64,000 nt of DNA from Enterococcus rotai (GCF_001465345.1 NZ_CP013655.1:186001-250000); one strand, 5' to 3'. Counted from the first letter of the stretch, positions 27,347 through 37,118 are shown. Made by a program: numbers and translations. Notes: generated by a model not told the origin, from the sequence alone.

Positions 27347-28375
27347 ATGAAAAAAAACACAATTAAACACACAATCATTATTGGTTTCATCAGTATTTTA
27401 AGCATTTTTTTACTTATTGGTGGTTATATTTTCACCGATGCCTACAGTCGTGCAAACAGCCTGAATGCTAAACCGAAAAAAACAAACATTACCTTAGTCA
27501 AAAACGTTCCAACTGACAAAGAATTAAGTAAACAGAACGTCACACCTAAGAAAAAGCAAAATAAGGACAAAATAGTTGCTGTAAATACGACCAAAGATAC
27601 TATTGCGCCAACTATTTCCGCTCCAGAAGAAACGGTTGAACAAAATAGCCAAGTAAACATCTATGAAGAAGTCACAGCAACTGATAATAAAGATGGAGAC
27701 CTTACTGTTAAATTATCTGCAGATAAAACACTAGATACCTCTGTTTTAGGCACCCAAATAATCCATTATTCAGTAACTGATGCAAGTGGCAATTCTGGTG
27801 GGGCTGACAGAACATTTACGATTATTCCAAAAAGTGAACCTGTTGTGGTTGCGGCTACACCACAAGCTGAACCTCAGGTGACAGAACAACCAGCAGCACC
27901 TGCTGAACCAGCGCAAACCGAAGTAGCAACCACACCTGTGGCACCTGTAGCGGCGAGTTCTTCACCAATGACAATCACGATGAACGGCCAAACGATTCCT
28001 TATCAAAACGGCGGTCAAGGGAGTGGTCAAAGCGTAATCGATTCTAATCCTGGTGGTGTTGCTTCTACCTGGGGAGGTGCGGCTGTTCAATCAGGTGATG
28101 ATGGGCAAAACACTCATTTTATTGGTCACAATCCTGGTGCTTTTTCAACAGTCTTTTCATTAGGCTCAGGTAGTCAAATTGTTGTGACAGATGCAAACGG
28201 CACTCCCACAACGTATACGGTACGCACTTTACTTCAATTGGATGATTATGGCATTGAAGTTGGAACTGGAACCGACTATTGGGATCTCACTGTAGGTACA
28301 GGCGGTGGTGAGCGAGTTACACTTCAAAGCTGTGTCAATGATAATATCAATTTGTTTGTTATTGCCTATAAATAA
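27347..28375 (+). CDS. Secreted Ig-like/DUF5011 protein with C-terminal sortase-like domain
   Basis: 342 residues. It has an N-terminal membrane anchor (HTIIIGFISILSIFLLIGGYI) and a DUF5011-like Ig domain (about 85-160: DTIAPTISAPEETVE...YSVTDASGNSGG). A Pro/Ala/Glu spacer follows, then a C-terminal sortase fold with a His in FIGHNPGAF (H261) and a Cys in VTLQSC (C329). Sortases carry a catalytic Arg about eight residues after the Cys, and none is present here. The ATG at 27347 has TTGGAGGG upstream, while the ATG at 27311 has no ribosome-binding site. It may be a non-canonical transpeptidase or an inactive binding domain. Confidence 0.72.
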   Translation: MKKNTIKHTIIIGFISILSIFLLIGGYIFTDAYSRANSLNAKPKKTNITLVKNVPTDKELSKQNVTPKKKQNKDKIVAVNTTKDTIAPTISAPEETVEQNSQVNIYEEVTATDNKDGDLTVKLSADKTLDTSVLGTQIIHYSVTDASGNSGGADRTFTIIPKSEPVVVAATPQAEPQVTEQPAAPAEPAQTEVATTPVAPVAASSSPMTITMNGQTIPYQNGGQGSGQSVIDSNPGGVASTWGGAAVQSGDDGQNTHFIGHNPGAFSTVFSLGSGSQIVVTDANGTPTTYTVRTLLQLDDYGIEVGTGTDYWDLTVGTGGGERVTLQSCVNDNINLFVIAYK

Positions 28376-28378
28376 AAG

Positions 28379-29401
<1,023 letters not shown>

Positions 29402-30883
29402 TTATAGACTATCGATAAAACGTTTAAAGGCAGCTTGACCTTCTAGCGTACGTTTATAAACACCAGCATCGGCTAAAACCTGAGCAAAAATTTGCCCCAC
29501 CTCTTTTTGAATTAGTTCTTTAGCATTGGCTTCATTAAAAGAATAATTTTCCTTCATCTGATCTGCCCAAGCTTTATGATACTCGGCAATATGATGTTCT
29601 TTTTCTAAAACATATTTTTCCACTTCTTGAAGTTCATCATTTAAACGAGGCGGTAATACGGCTAAGCCCATCACTTCGATCAACCCGATATTTTCCTTTT
29701 TGATATGCTGAACTTCTTGATGAGGATGAAAAATACCATCTGGATGTTCATCAGAAACATTATTATCACGTAGTACCAAGTCCATCTCAAATAACGAGCC
29801 TTTGCGACGTGCAATTGGTGTAATCGTATGATGCGGCGTTCCATCCTCCGAAAAAGCTCGAATCGAGACTTTCTCATCAGAATAGTGTTGCCATTTATCT
29901 AAAATCAAGGCAGCTGCTTCAACCAAGTCTTCTGAATTAGGACTTTGCAAGCGAATCACAGACATCGGCCATTTGACGATCCCAGCATTCATCAATGGAA
30001 AATCACTTAGCTCAAAATATTGTTCGATCGGAGCTTTCTCCATCGGAAATATATGTCGTCCTGCTTGATAATGATCATGGGTCAAAATCGAACCACCCAC
30101 AATTGGTAAATCTGCATTAGAGCCAACAAAATAATGTGGCAACACTTCAATAATTCTAGTCAAGCGATGAAATGTTTCCTTTGAGATGACCATAGGGCGA
30201 TGTTCTTCTGACAGAATAATTGAATGTTCATTATAGTAAGCATACGGTGAATACTGAAATCCCCAACTTTCTCCATCTAAATTCATCCGAATGATCCGAT
30301 GATTCGTTCTAGCCGGATAATTTGTCCGACCTTTATACCCTTCATTTTCCATACATAAAACACACTTAGGATAATTTACCTGTGTGGCTTGACGTGCAGC
30401 CGCAATTTGCTTTGGGTCTTTTTCGGGTCTAGATAAATTGATGGTAATTTCTAATTGACCATACTCTGTTTCAGCTGGAAAAACAATATTTTTAGCAATA
30501 GCACGTGTCTTAATATAATCATTTTCTTTACTTAATTTATAGAAATAATCCGTTGCATCGACCGGGTCTTTTTCATAATGTTGGGCAAAAAATGCATTCA
30601 CAACTGAAGGTGGTGGTGTTAAAAAATCCATCAATTGTGCTTCAAAAATCTCTAAATCCGCTGATTCCTCTTGAACAATCCCATTTTTTAAAGCTTGTTC
30701 GACCAACTCATCTAATAATTCCAAGGATGTTTTAGTCACGACCACTGGAAAAACAGGATCTAATGACTCTTCACCAATCATTGCAAGTACCCGATTTTGT
30801 AAATAAAGACGATCCAACTCCATCCAACCACCAGCTTGAATAGCTAACGTGACAAAATCAGTAACAGTTTGACTAATTGACAC
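29402..30883 (-). CDS. galT: UDP-glucose--hexose-1-phosphate uridylyltransferase (GalT class 2)
   Basis: A Leloir-pathway enzyme that exchanges galactose-1-phosphate for glucose-1-phosphate on UDP. Its 493 residues identify the Firmicutes GalT2 type. The nucleotidylated His region is GGSILTHDHYQAGRH, with CVLCMENEGYKGRTNYPARTNH further upstream. GTG 30883 follows GGAGG by 8 bases. The gene is preceded by three tandem hairpin elements (30903-31395) separating it from galE. Confidence 0.94.
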   Translation of the reverse strand: MSISQTVTDFVTLAIQAGGWMELDRLYLQNRVLAMIGEESLDPVFPVVVTKTSLELLDELVEQALKNGIVQEESADLEIFEAQLMDFLTPPPSVVNAFFAQHYEKDPVDATDYFYKLSKENDYIKTRAIAKNIVFPAETEYGQLEITINLSRPEKDPKQIAAARQATQVNYPKCVLCMENEGYKGRTNYPARTNHRIIRMNLDGESWGFQYSPYAYYNEHSIILSEEHRPMVISKETFHRLTRIIEVLPHYFVGSNADLPIVGGSILTHDHYQAGRHIFPMEKAPIEQYFELSDFPLMNAGIVKWPMSVIRLQSPNSEDLVEAAALILDKWQHYSDEKVSIRAFSEDGTPHHTITPIARRKGSLFEMDLVLRDNNVSDEHPDGIFHPHQEVQHIKKENIGLIEVMGLAVLPPRLNDELQEVEKYVLEKEHHIAEYHKAWADQMKENYSFNEANAKELIQKEVGQIFAQVLADAGVYKRTLEGQAAFKRFIDSL

Positions 30884-30902
30884 AACGATTCCTCCTAAAT
30901 TT

Positions 30903-31018
30903 AAAAGCGTAGCAGGCTCGTTCAGCTCTGACAGAAAAATAGGAAAATCTAAATGAGGTGCTTTTTACCTCATTTAGATTTTATCTTTTTTCCGAAGAGC
31001 TAGCCTGTGAAGCTAGAT
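30903..31018 (+). repeat. Dispersed hairpin element, copy D
   Basis: Begins AAAAGCGTAGCAGGCTCG and ends TGTGAAGCTAGATA. The inner stem pairs AAAATCTAAATGAGG with CCTCATTTAGATTTT around TGCTTTTTA. The outer arms pair GGCT and AGCTC with GAGCT and AGCC. On either strand the stem is followed by T-rich sequence. Confidence 0.85.
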
Positions 31019-31023
31019 AATAC

Positions 31024-31061
31024 ATGGTAACAACGTTCCGCTTCGCTGCACCTTGTACTTT
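31024..31061 (+). repeat. Secondary repeat module, copy 1
   Basis: ATGGTAACAACGTTCCGCTT followed by YGCTKCACCTTGTACTTT is repeated almost exactly at 31400-31437. A shorter relative (GTAACGTTCC...GTTACCTTGTAC) is at 31461-31488. These modules separate or follow the hairpin elements. Confidence 0.7.
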
Positions 31062-31098
31062 GAAACATCAGTTCATTTTATTCACTGTGTTTCAAAGC

Positions 31099-31215
31099 AA
31101 AAGCCTAGCAGGCTCGTTCAGCCATGACAGGAAAATAGGAAAAATTGACTGAGACGTTCTTTGTCTCATTCAATTTTTATCTTTTTCCCGAAAGGCTAGC
31201 CTGTAAAGCTAGATA
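31099..31215 (+). repeat. Dispersed hairpin element, copy E
   Basis: Begins AAAAGCCTAGCAGGCTCG and ends TGTAAAGCTAGATA. The inner stem pairs AAAAATTGA-TGAGAC with GTCTCA-TCAATTTTT around GTTCTTT. The flank TTTATCTTTTTCCCGAAAGGC is shared with copy H. Confidence 0.85.
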
Positions 31216-31220
31216 CTGTT

Positions 31221-31395
31221 AAAAGCTGAAAAAGCTCGTTCAGTCTCGACTCGAAAATAGGAAAAATTGACTGAGGCGCTCTTTGCCTCTTTCCATTTTT
31301 ATCTTTTTCCCGAGACCTTCAATCCTTAGAGCTTTAGCTCTTAGGAATTGATGAGATCGAAGTAGAGCGTAGTGACTAGCTCTTGAAGCTAGATA
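31221..31395 (+). repeat. Dispersed hairpin element, copy F, with nested hairpin module
   Basis: Inner stem AAAAATTGA-GAGGC / GCCTC-TTTTT around GCTCTTT. Before the TGAAGCTAGATA end an extra module of about 60 bp is inserted (from CCTTCAATCCTTAGAGCT to the GCGTAGTG segment). It is itself a hairpin (CAATCCTTAGAGCT / AGCTCTTAGGAATTG). The same module is present in copy J. Confidence 0.82.
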
Positions 31396-31399
31396 ACAT

Positions 31400-31437
31400 A
31401 TGGTAACAACGTTCCGCTTTGCTTCACCTTGTACTTT
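31400..31437 (+). repeat. Secondary repeat module, copy 2
   Basis: Second copy of the module at 31024, again directly after the TAGATA end of a hairpin element. The remaining 31438-31582 holds a shorter relative and a segment like 3918-3955 (CATCAACTCATT...TTCTTTGTGT). I see no gene between 30884 and 31582. Confidence 0.65.
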
Positions 31438-31582
31438 TCAACATCTTAATAACAGAAGGAAGTAACGTTCCTTTCAGTTACCTTGTACCAAGTCTTTTCG
31501 TGCGACGAGTAATCGCAGGAGCATTCAACATCAACTCATTTCTTCTTTGTGTTTCTTGGCATGTTTCAATGCAAAATACTTC

Positions 31583-32569
31583 TTATTCATACCCTTTAGG
31601 ATGACTAACATGCCATTCCCAAGCAGTTTTGATGATCTGTTTGATATCCGTAACTTGAGGTTCCCAGCCCAGAACCATCTTAGCTTTTTCACTTGAAGCA
31701 ACTAGTTTACTTGGATCGCCTAGACGGCGAGGCAAGACTTTTGCTGGTATTTCTTTGCCAGTTACAGCACGTGCTGCTTCCAACATCTCTTTAACGGAAT
31801 AGCCTGTATTGCTACCTAAGTTAAAAATGTTACTTTCATTTCCTTTTTGTAAATAATCTAAAGCTGCGATATGGGCTGCAATCAAGTCTTCAATATAAAC
31901 ATAATCACGAATACACGTGCCATCTGGGGTATCATAATCCTCACCATAAATACCTAGATATTCTCTTTGTCCTAAAGCCGTTTGTAAAATAATCGGAATC
32001 AAATGCGTCTCTGGATCATGATCTTCACCAATCGAAGCATCAGATTTTGCCCCGGCTACATTAAAATAACGAAGAGCTACGTAACGAATCCCATAGGCTT
32101 TATCACACCATTTCATCATTTTTTCCATCATTAATTTACTTTCACCATAGGGATTTTCTGGATTTGTTGGCATTGTTTCGACGATCGGCATTTCCTTTGG
32201 TTCTCCATATGTTGCAGCGGTTGAAGAAAATACAATATGTTTTACGCCGAATTCTTCCATTACTTCTAACGTAATTTGCGTACCATGAACATTGTTATTA
32301 AAATAGACTAATGGCTTTTCTACCGACTCACCAACTAATGAACTTGCAGCAAAATGAATCACACCATCGATTGTTTCTTTTGTAAAGACATCTTGCATAA
32401 ATTTTTTATCGCGAATATCACCTTGATAAAATTTAGCTTTTTCATGAATTGATTGTCTATGACCTGTTTGTAGATTGTCGATCACAATCACTTCGTATCC
32501 TTTATTGATCAGTTGGTCTACTGCGTGTGAGCCAATATAACCTGCCCCACCTAAAACTAAAATTGACAT
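31583..32569 (-). CDS. galE: UDP-glucose 4-epimerase
   Basis: Interconverts UDP-galactose and UDP-glucose. It is an extended SDR protein of 328 residues, with NAD-binding [11 protein letters not shown] (residues 7-17), the catalytic YGESK (YxxxK) and FSSTAATYG Ser/Thr segment. The C-terminal substrate region includes [12 protein letters not shown]. It follows galK by 58 bp, forming one transcript. galT follows only after about 700 bp of repeats. Confidence 0.95.
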   Translation of the reverse strand: MSILVLGGAGYIGSHAVDQLINKGYEVIVIDNLQTGHRQSIHEKAKFYQGDIRDKKFMQDVFTKETIDGVIHFAASSLVGESVEKPLVYFNNNVHGTQITLEVMEEFGVKHIVFSSTAATYGEPKEMPIVETMPTNPENPYGESKLMMEKMMKWCDKAYGIRYVALRYFNVAGAKSDASIGEDHDPETHLIPIILQTALGQREYLGIYGEDYDTPDGTCIRDYVYIEDLIAAHIAALDYLQKGNESNIFNLGSNTGYSVKEMLEAARAVTGKEIPAKVLPRRLGDPSKLVASSEKAKMVLGWEPQVTDIKQIIKTAWEWHVSHPKGYE

Positions 32570-32627
32570 ATCATTACCTCCTAATTAAATACAACAAAGA
32601 TTAAAATTATTTTTTGTATTCCTTATT

Positions 32628-33788
32628 TTACAGCTTTCTCGCTCCATCATCAACGTTTGCAATATAAAAATCTGCTGAGTAGCCAATTTTCTCCTTGTAA
32701 ACTTTTCCGACTTGTTCAATAAAAGGCTCTAGTTCAGTTTCCTTAACTAAAGCAATCGCACAACCACCAAAACCAGCTCCAGTCATGCGTGCACCTAAGA
32801 CTCCTGGCTGTTTTTGTGCTGCCATAACTAATGTATCAAGTTCAATACCCGTTACTTCATAATCATCTTTTAAAGATGCGTGAGAAGCATTCACTAGTTG
32901 TCCAAAGTAGGTTAAATCATTATCCGATAAGGCATTCTTCGCTTTGATCGTACGCTGGTTTTCAGTCACCGCATGTTTTGCTCGCTTGATCAACACCTCA
33001 TCTGCAATCATTTCTTTATTTTTTTCAAACAAATCCTCTGTCAGTTCCCCCAAAGTATTAATTGGTAACGCAGTTTGTAGATGGCTCAAAGCTAATTCAC
33101 ATTCCGCCCGTCGCTCATTATATTTTGAATCTGCTAATTCTCTGCGTTTATTCGTATTCATGATCACAATCACATAGTCACCAAACTCTGCTGGTACTAA
33201 TTCATAATCAAGCGTGTTTGTATCTAATAAAATTGCTTGGTCTCGTTTCCCCATACCAATCGCAAATTGATCCATGATTCCAGAGTTGACACCGATGAAT
33301 TGATTTTCCACTCGTTTTCCTGTCTTCACAAGATCCATCATACTAAGCCCTAGATCAAATAGATCATTTAATATAACACCCATTAACAATTCAATTGAAG
33401 CGGATGATGAAAGTCCCGCACCATTTGGAATCGTACCCCAAAAAAGAAGATCCATACCTTGATCGATAGTGTGTCCTGCTTCTATTAAATATTGGATCAT
33501 TCCTTTTGGATAATTTGTCCAATCATCGGCTTTTTTGTAGGTTAGATCCGTTAATGATACTTCGATAATCCCTAATTCTGAAAAATTCTCTGAATAAAAA
33601 CGAATAACTTGATCTGTCCGCTTCCTAACAGCACCATATGTTCCAATCGTAATTGCCGCTGGAAAAACGTGGCCGCCATTATAATCAGTATGCTCTCCAA
33701 TCAAGTTGATTCTTCCCGGAGCAAAAAATAGTTCATTGGTCTCTATTCCAAATGTAGAATAGAATAGTTCTTGTAAGTCATTTTCCAC
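32628..33788 (-). CDS. galK: Galactokinase
   Basis: First enzyme of the Leloir pathway, a GHMP-family kinase. It has the galactose signature [15 protein letters not shown], the ATP loop GAGLSSSAS and the C-terminal [16 protein letters not shown] 33788 is chosen because AAGAGGTG lies 8 bases upstream, whereas the in-frame ATG at 33809 has no ribosome-binding site and falls inside the operator region. This gives 386 residues. It is the first gene of the gal operon. Confidence 0.94.
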   Translation of the reverse strand: MENDLQELFYSTFGIETNELFFAPGRINLIGEHTDYNGGHVFPAAITIGTYGAVRKRTDQVIRFYSENFSELGIIEVSLTDLTYKKADDWTNYPKGMIQYLIEAGHTIDQGMDLLFWGTIPNGAGLSSSASIELLMGVILNDLFDLGLSMMDLVKTGKRVENQFIGVNSGIMDQFAIGMGKRDQAILLDTNTLDYELVPAEFGDYVIVIMNTNKRRELADSKYNERRAECELALSHLQTALPINTLGELTEDLFEKNKEMIADEVLIKRAKHAVTENQRTIKAKNALSDNDLTYFGQLVNASHASLKDDYEVTGIELDTLVMAAQKQPGVLGARMTGAGFGGCAIALVKETELEPFIEQVGKVYKEKIGYSADFYIANVDDGARKL

Positions 33789-33809
33789 AGTGATCACCTC
33801 TTGATACAT

Positions 33810-33850
33810 TTTAGTAAATTAATTGTAAAACATTTACTAAACTTTTACAA
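33810..33850 (-). promoter_or_regulatory. gal operon promoter and GalR operator
   Basis: On the minus strand a TTGTAA -35 (33845-33850) and a TACAAT -10 (33822-33827) are 17 bp apart. The inverted repeat TTTAGTAAA (33810-33818) / TTTACTAAA (33833-33841) straddles the -10. Another pair, TTGTAAA/TTTACAA, overlaps it. The position suits repression by the LacI-type GalR encoded at the operon's end. Confidence 0.65.
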
Positions 33851-33990
33851 GCTATTTCATAAAACGATTACATTTATTTAACTAATGTTAAGAAGAAGAC
33901 AAGATCACTGCCTTTTTATTCTATCTATTGGATTTTTTTCTTACTTTAGTTCATAATAGAATTGTCTAACTAAGTGAGAGGAGAATGTAT

Positions 33991-34158
33991 ATGAAAAAAT
34001 TTATTTCAGGTATGCTTGTAGGAACAGCTGTAACATGCGCCGCTGTTGTTGGCTTTGCAGCCACAATCAAGAAAACAGTTCTTGATCCAATCGAAGAAAA
34101 AGAAGATATGATCGAGGAAAACCGTAAAAAAGCAATGCGCAAACGCATCTCTCGATAA
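33991..34158 (+). CDS. DUF3042 family small membrane protein
   Basis: 55 residues: MKKFISGMLVGTAVTCAAV with a single N-terminal membrane segment, then the conserved KKTVLDPIEEKEDMIEEN and a basic C-terminus (RKKAMRKRISR). This matches the DUF3042 family of lactic acid bacteria, function unknown. The ATG at 33991 lies about 7 bases after GAGAGGAG. The gene is followed directly by a hairpin element and a terminator. Confidence 0.85.
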   Translation: MKKFISGMLVGTAVTCAAVVGFAATIKKTVLDPIEEKEDMIEENRKKAMRKRISR

Positions 34159-34162
34159 TAAG

Positions 34163-34281
34163 AAAAGCGAAACACGTTTGCTCAGATTCTGAGCGATATA
34201 AGAGAAGTAATTTTAGCAGGGTGCTTTTCCCTGTGAATTAATTCTCGTTATCGCCGAGGAATCTAACGTGTGTAGCTAGAT
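34163..34281 (+). repeat. Dispersed hairpin element, copy G (most diverged stem)
   Basis: It keeps the family ends (AAAAGCG and GTGTAGCTAGAT) and the GTGCTTTT loop. All stem sequence differs: ACACGTT pairs with AACGTGT, AGATTC with GAATCT, GCGATA with TATCGC-type arms, GAGAA with TTCTC, and AGCAGGG with CCCTGT. This is the clearest sign that structure, not sequence, is conserved. Confidence 0.82.
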
Positions 34282-34283
34282 CA

Positions 34284-34333
34284 AAGAAAAATCCTATTCG
34301 TGATGTTTTTATCACAAACAGGATTTTTCTTTT
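34284..34333. terminator. Terminator between DUF3042 unit and FAD protein gene
   Basis: Stem AAAGAAAAATCCT...GTGAT / ATCAC...AGGATTTTTCTTT, T-rich on both strands, between convergent units. Confidence 0.82.
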
Positions 34334-36187
34334 TCACATTTTTTTAGTCAGCAAAGCTGTAAAAATTGTACTGGCAATCACATCAGCTTCTCTTAAATTC
34401 CACGGATCTGTTCCCGGTCTGGATGTTGCAGCTGTCAACCAATGAATTCCCTCCGTAGGAATACCATAACAAAACAGGCCAAGGATTCGTTCTCCTTCTT
34501 TTGACTGTAGTTGATTCGTTGTCCGCTCTACTAGCAGCGCACCTGTTTTATAGACTTCTCCTGTCGTTAGAGTCAACTCATGTAAACTCGCTATGCCATC
34601 TTTTAAAAGTTGGTGGATTAATGGATTTAAACTAAATTGATTGGTCGTTTTCGGCAATCTGGCTTCAATTAGGAAATGAGTTTTATATTTTTCGGTCGGA
34701 CTATTCTTTGAAAATCCAATAAATCTTCCTGCATCCGTCATAATTTCCATTTTCGGTCCGACCAGTGTCACAATTCCTGCTTTGATCAAAGCCTTCAGTT
34801 CAGCTGTTCGCTCTAAAGGCGGCCCGATTGATAAAAAAGAATTCAAAGGAGCAAACCAATCCCATAACCACTTCTTAGTCTCATCATTTGAAAAAAGCTC
34901 CTGATCCAGCATAAAACGAACCTCATCTCGTAGATCCTTTAAACTATCCAAAGCTGCCGCAAACGGTCCTGCTACTGTCCCTTTCTTTGCTTGCTCAAAG
35001 TCCCAAGTCAAATAATCAATAATAAATGTTTGAAAAGACTCTTGCTCTTTCGTTGTTTGCTCCGGATGTTGAATGACTGCCCAATCCCAAAAATCCTTTT
35101 GAGCAATACCGTATTTTTTTAAAGTCGCTACAGTGCCTCTAGTTCGAATAAACTCCTCACTAAAACGAGTTTGATTCACATGAGGATAGTTAGCTTTAAG
35201 CAGTGCTGAATAATAAGCAAATTCTATTTCTTTTTTTAAAAGCTCAAAAAATTGCTCAGCAGAAAATCGACCTTTTCTTTTAAACTTATTTAAACTCTTT
35301 TCTTTGAGAAAACGTGGCTGATACTCTATTCCGTAACCTTTTTGGTTAGCACCTCTGGCATGATAAGGAATACCACGACCAGATCCTGCAATGATTTTAG
35401 GTTCTTTCCCCGAAGGTAAATAAACTAATTCACCATTTTTCTCTTTAAAAGTTCCACCTCGATCACTCGTCAGTAAGGTTAAATAATCATAAAAAACCAA
35501 ACCTAATCCTCTGATCAAAACTGGCGTATCCTCAGTGATTGCTTCAAGATAGGCATCTGCCGCATTTTTAGGTGAGCAATAAAACAAGCGGTGCTCATTA
35601 GCGTATGCGGCCAAGGCTTGTTCATGACCAATCAGCTGATTCTCTTGATGACCTAATGCTAAAACAACTGTATCAACCGTTGTTTCTACTGCTTTCGTAT
35701 AGACGAGAAACTTATCGTCTTGCCTTTTCACAGCTCGCACCGTATCTTTAAAAAATTTAACAGAGGTCTGATCCGTCATTCGTGTTTGAATATATTCATA
35801 AAACCATTTTTGATATAACCCATAAAAAACACGTGAGCAATGATCATTTGGTCCTAGTTTTTCGCATTCTTCTAATAGTATCATTCCATTTTCAAGCTGT
35901 TGTCTTTTTATAAAATCCACTGCTTCGCCATGTGCCCATTCATACAAATTTGGCCCTTTCGCGACTGGTCCGTTTGTGCTTAGCGTCTCATCTGTAAATA
36001 AAGTGACATGTGCTGCCACTGAATTCATCAACAATGACAATGGCTGATTTGTTCGCCAAACTTTCCCTCCTGGACCATAGGGATCAAACATCGTAATTTG
36101 AATAACTTGCTCTTCTCTTGACCATTCAACGATTCGTTCTAAAATTGAAAGCCCTCGAGGCCCACCACCAACAATCGCAATCTTCAT
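34334..36187 (-). CDS. FAD/NAD(P)-binding protein (NAD_binding_9 type)
   Basis: 617 residues. The N-terminal Rossmann motif is VGGGPRGLSILERI, with the FDPYGPGGKVW segment typical of the FAD-NAD(P)-binding (PF13454-like) family. A second glycine-rich region is LALGHQENQL (about 180). The substrate is unknown. Related proteins are annotated only as FAD/NAD(P)-binding or hydroxyacylglutathione-like oxidoreductases. It has a good ribosome-binding site (AAAGGAG) and lies just downstream of a DUF488 gene, probably in one transcript. Confidence 0.82.
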   Translation of the reverse strand: MKIAIVGGGPRGLSILERIVEWSREEQVIQITMFDPYGPGGKVWRTNQPLSLLMNSVAAHVTLFTDETLSTNGPVAKGPNLYEWAHGEAVDFIKRQQLENGMILLEECEKLGPNDHCSRVFYGLYQKWFYEYIQTRMTDQTSVKFFKDTVRAVKRQDDKFLVYTKAVETTVDTVVLALGHQENQLIGHEQALAAYANEHRLFYCSPKNAADAYLEAITEDTPVLIRGLGLVFYDYLTLLTSDRGGTFKEKNGELVYLPSGKEPKIIAGSGRGIPYHARGANQKGYGIEYQPRFLKEKSLNKFKRKGRFSAEQFFELLKKEIEFAYYSALLKANYPHVNQTRFSEEFIRTRGTVATLKKYGIAQKDFWDWAVIQHPEQTTKEQESFQTFIIDYLTWDFEQAKKGTVAGPFAAALDSLKDLRDEVRFMLDQELFSNDETKKWLWDWFAPLNSFLSIGPPLERTAELKALIKAGIVTLVGPKMEIMTDAGRFIGFSKNSPTEKYKTHFLIEARLPKTTNQFSLNPLIHQLLKDGIASLHELTLTTGEVYKTGALLVERTTNQLQSKEGERILGLFCYGIPTEGIHWLTAATSRPGTDPWNLREADVIASTIFTALLTKKM

Positions 36188-36227
36188 CTGTTTACTCCTT
36201 TCAGCCCTTTTTGATTTGTCTAATAGA

Positions 36228-36584
36228 TCAAGCAGTCTTTGTAATTGCTTCTTTTAAAATAACAGCGTTGTTATTTTTTTCATCTTTAGCACTATAAATC
36301 AATGTGATGATAGGCTGTTCATTGGTAAGTTGTACTAGCTCTTGAAAAGCCGCTTGCGCCTTGCCAGACTGTAACTCAAGCAAATACTTTGTTTTAAATT
36401 CAGGAAATTTAACTGGATCATGATCAAACCATTTTCTAAGTTCGGTGCTAGGCGCGATTTCTTTTAGCCACAAATCTAACGCTTCTTTTTCTTTCGACAT
36501 TCCTCTTGGCCACAAACGATCGACCAATATTCGGTAACCATCTGTGGGACTGACTTGTTCATATGCTCTTTTTAACTGGATCAT
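36228..36584 (-). CDS. DUF488 family protein
   Basis: 118 residues with the DUF488 pattern: YRILVDRLWPRGMSKEK, DLWLKEIAPSTELRKWFDHD and ITLIYSAKDEKNNNA. Function is not established. AGAGGTG lies 8 bases upstream of ATG 36584, so the GTG at 36593 inside that site is not the start. Confidence 0.87.
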   Translation of the reverse strand: MIQLKRAYEQVSPTDGYRILVDRLWPRGMSKEKEALDLWLKEIAPSTELRKWFDHDPVKFPEFKTKYLLELQSGKAQAAFQELVQLTNEQPIITLIYSAKDEKNNNAVILKEAITKTA

Positions 36585-36657
36585 CGTTGTCACCTCTTCT
36601 TTATTTTAACGTAATCACACAAAAAAGAAACGGCTTACGATTTTGATTTGGAAATAA

Positions 36658-36714
36658 AAACACAGAGAAGCAAACGTTGTTCAACATTCGAACCCTCGTT
36701 TTTCTCTGTGTTTA
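36658..36714 (-). terminator. Terminator after rhodanese-like gene
   Basis: Stem AAACACAGAGAA...CG / CG...TTCTCTGTGTTT with a long loop. Confidence 0.7.
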
Positions 36715-36719
36715 ATTAA

Positions 36720-37118
36720 TCAAGCATTTTTCTTTTTCGTTTTGCCAGTCCAGCCTTCATAGCCGCCTTTTAAAATGTAAAGATCTTTATAGCCATTTTT
36801 ACGTAATTGATTTGCTGTACGAATACTCAATGATTTTTTTTGATCATAAATATAGACAGGTTGATCTTTACGAATGGAGTTCAACGTTGTTTTGATCGTT
36901 GTATAAGGCATGCTGCGTGCGCCAAGAATATGGCCGGCATCAAATGAGTCTTTTTCACGAACATCGATGATTTGCGCTTTTCTCATACCTTCTCTAAACT
37001 CTTCTTCGGTGATTATTTTGGCAGAGCGTTTTGCCATGATTCGAAGATATAACTCATTGATTCCCATTGCTAATAAAATTGCTAATAAAACTCCGTTGAT
37101 AATCCATAAAACGTTCAT
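36720..37118 (-). CDS. Membrane-anchored rhodanese-like protein lacking the catalytic Cys
   Basis: 132 residues: an N-terminal membrane helix (VLWIINGVLLAILLAMGI) and a rhodanese domain (IIDVREKDSFDAGHILGARSMPY...). The active-site loop that normally reads CxxGxRS is YDQKKSLSIR here, with Asp92 where the sulfur-carrying Cys would be, so thiosulfate sulfurtransferase activity is not expected. It follows glcK by 15 bp, the yqhL-like position in Firmicutes. Confidence 0.85.
   Translation of the reverse strand: MNVLWIINGVLLAILLAMGINELYLRIMAKRSAKIITEEEFREGMRKAQIIDVREKDSFDAGHILGARSMPYTTIKTTLNSIRKDQPVYIYDQKKSLSIRTANQLRKNGYKDLYILKGGYEGWTGKTKKKNA

Noticed and set aside
30903-31395. Possible CRISPR-like array from three tandem repeats
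   Set aside because: Units are over 110 bp, built as large hairpins with conserved ends and variable stems, without uniform short repeats, unique spacers or cas genes.
33966-34175. 69-codon minus-strand open frame
   Set aside because: It is antisense to the DUF3042 gene, which has a ribosome-binding site and a recognisable protein family.
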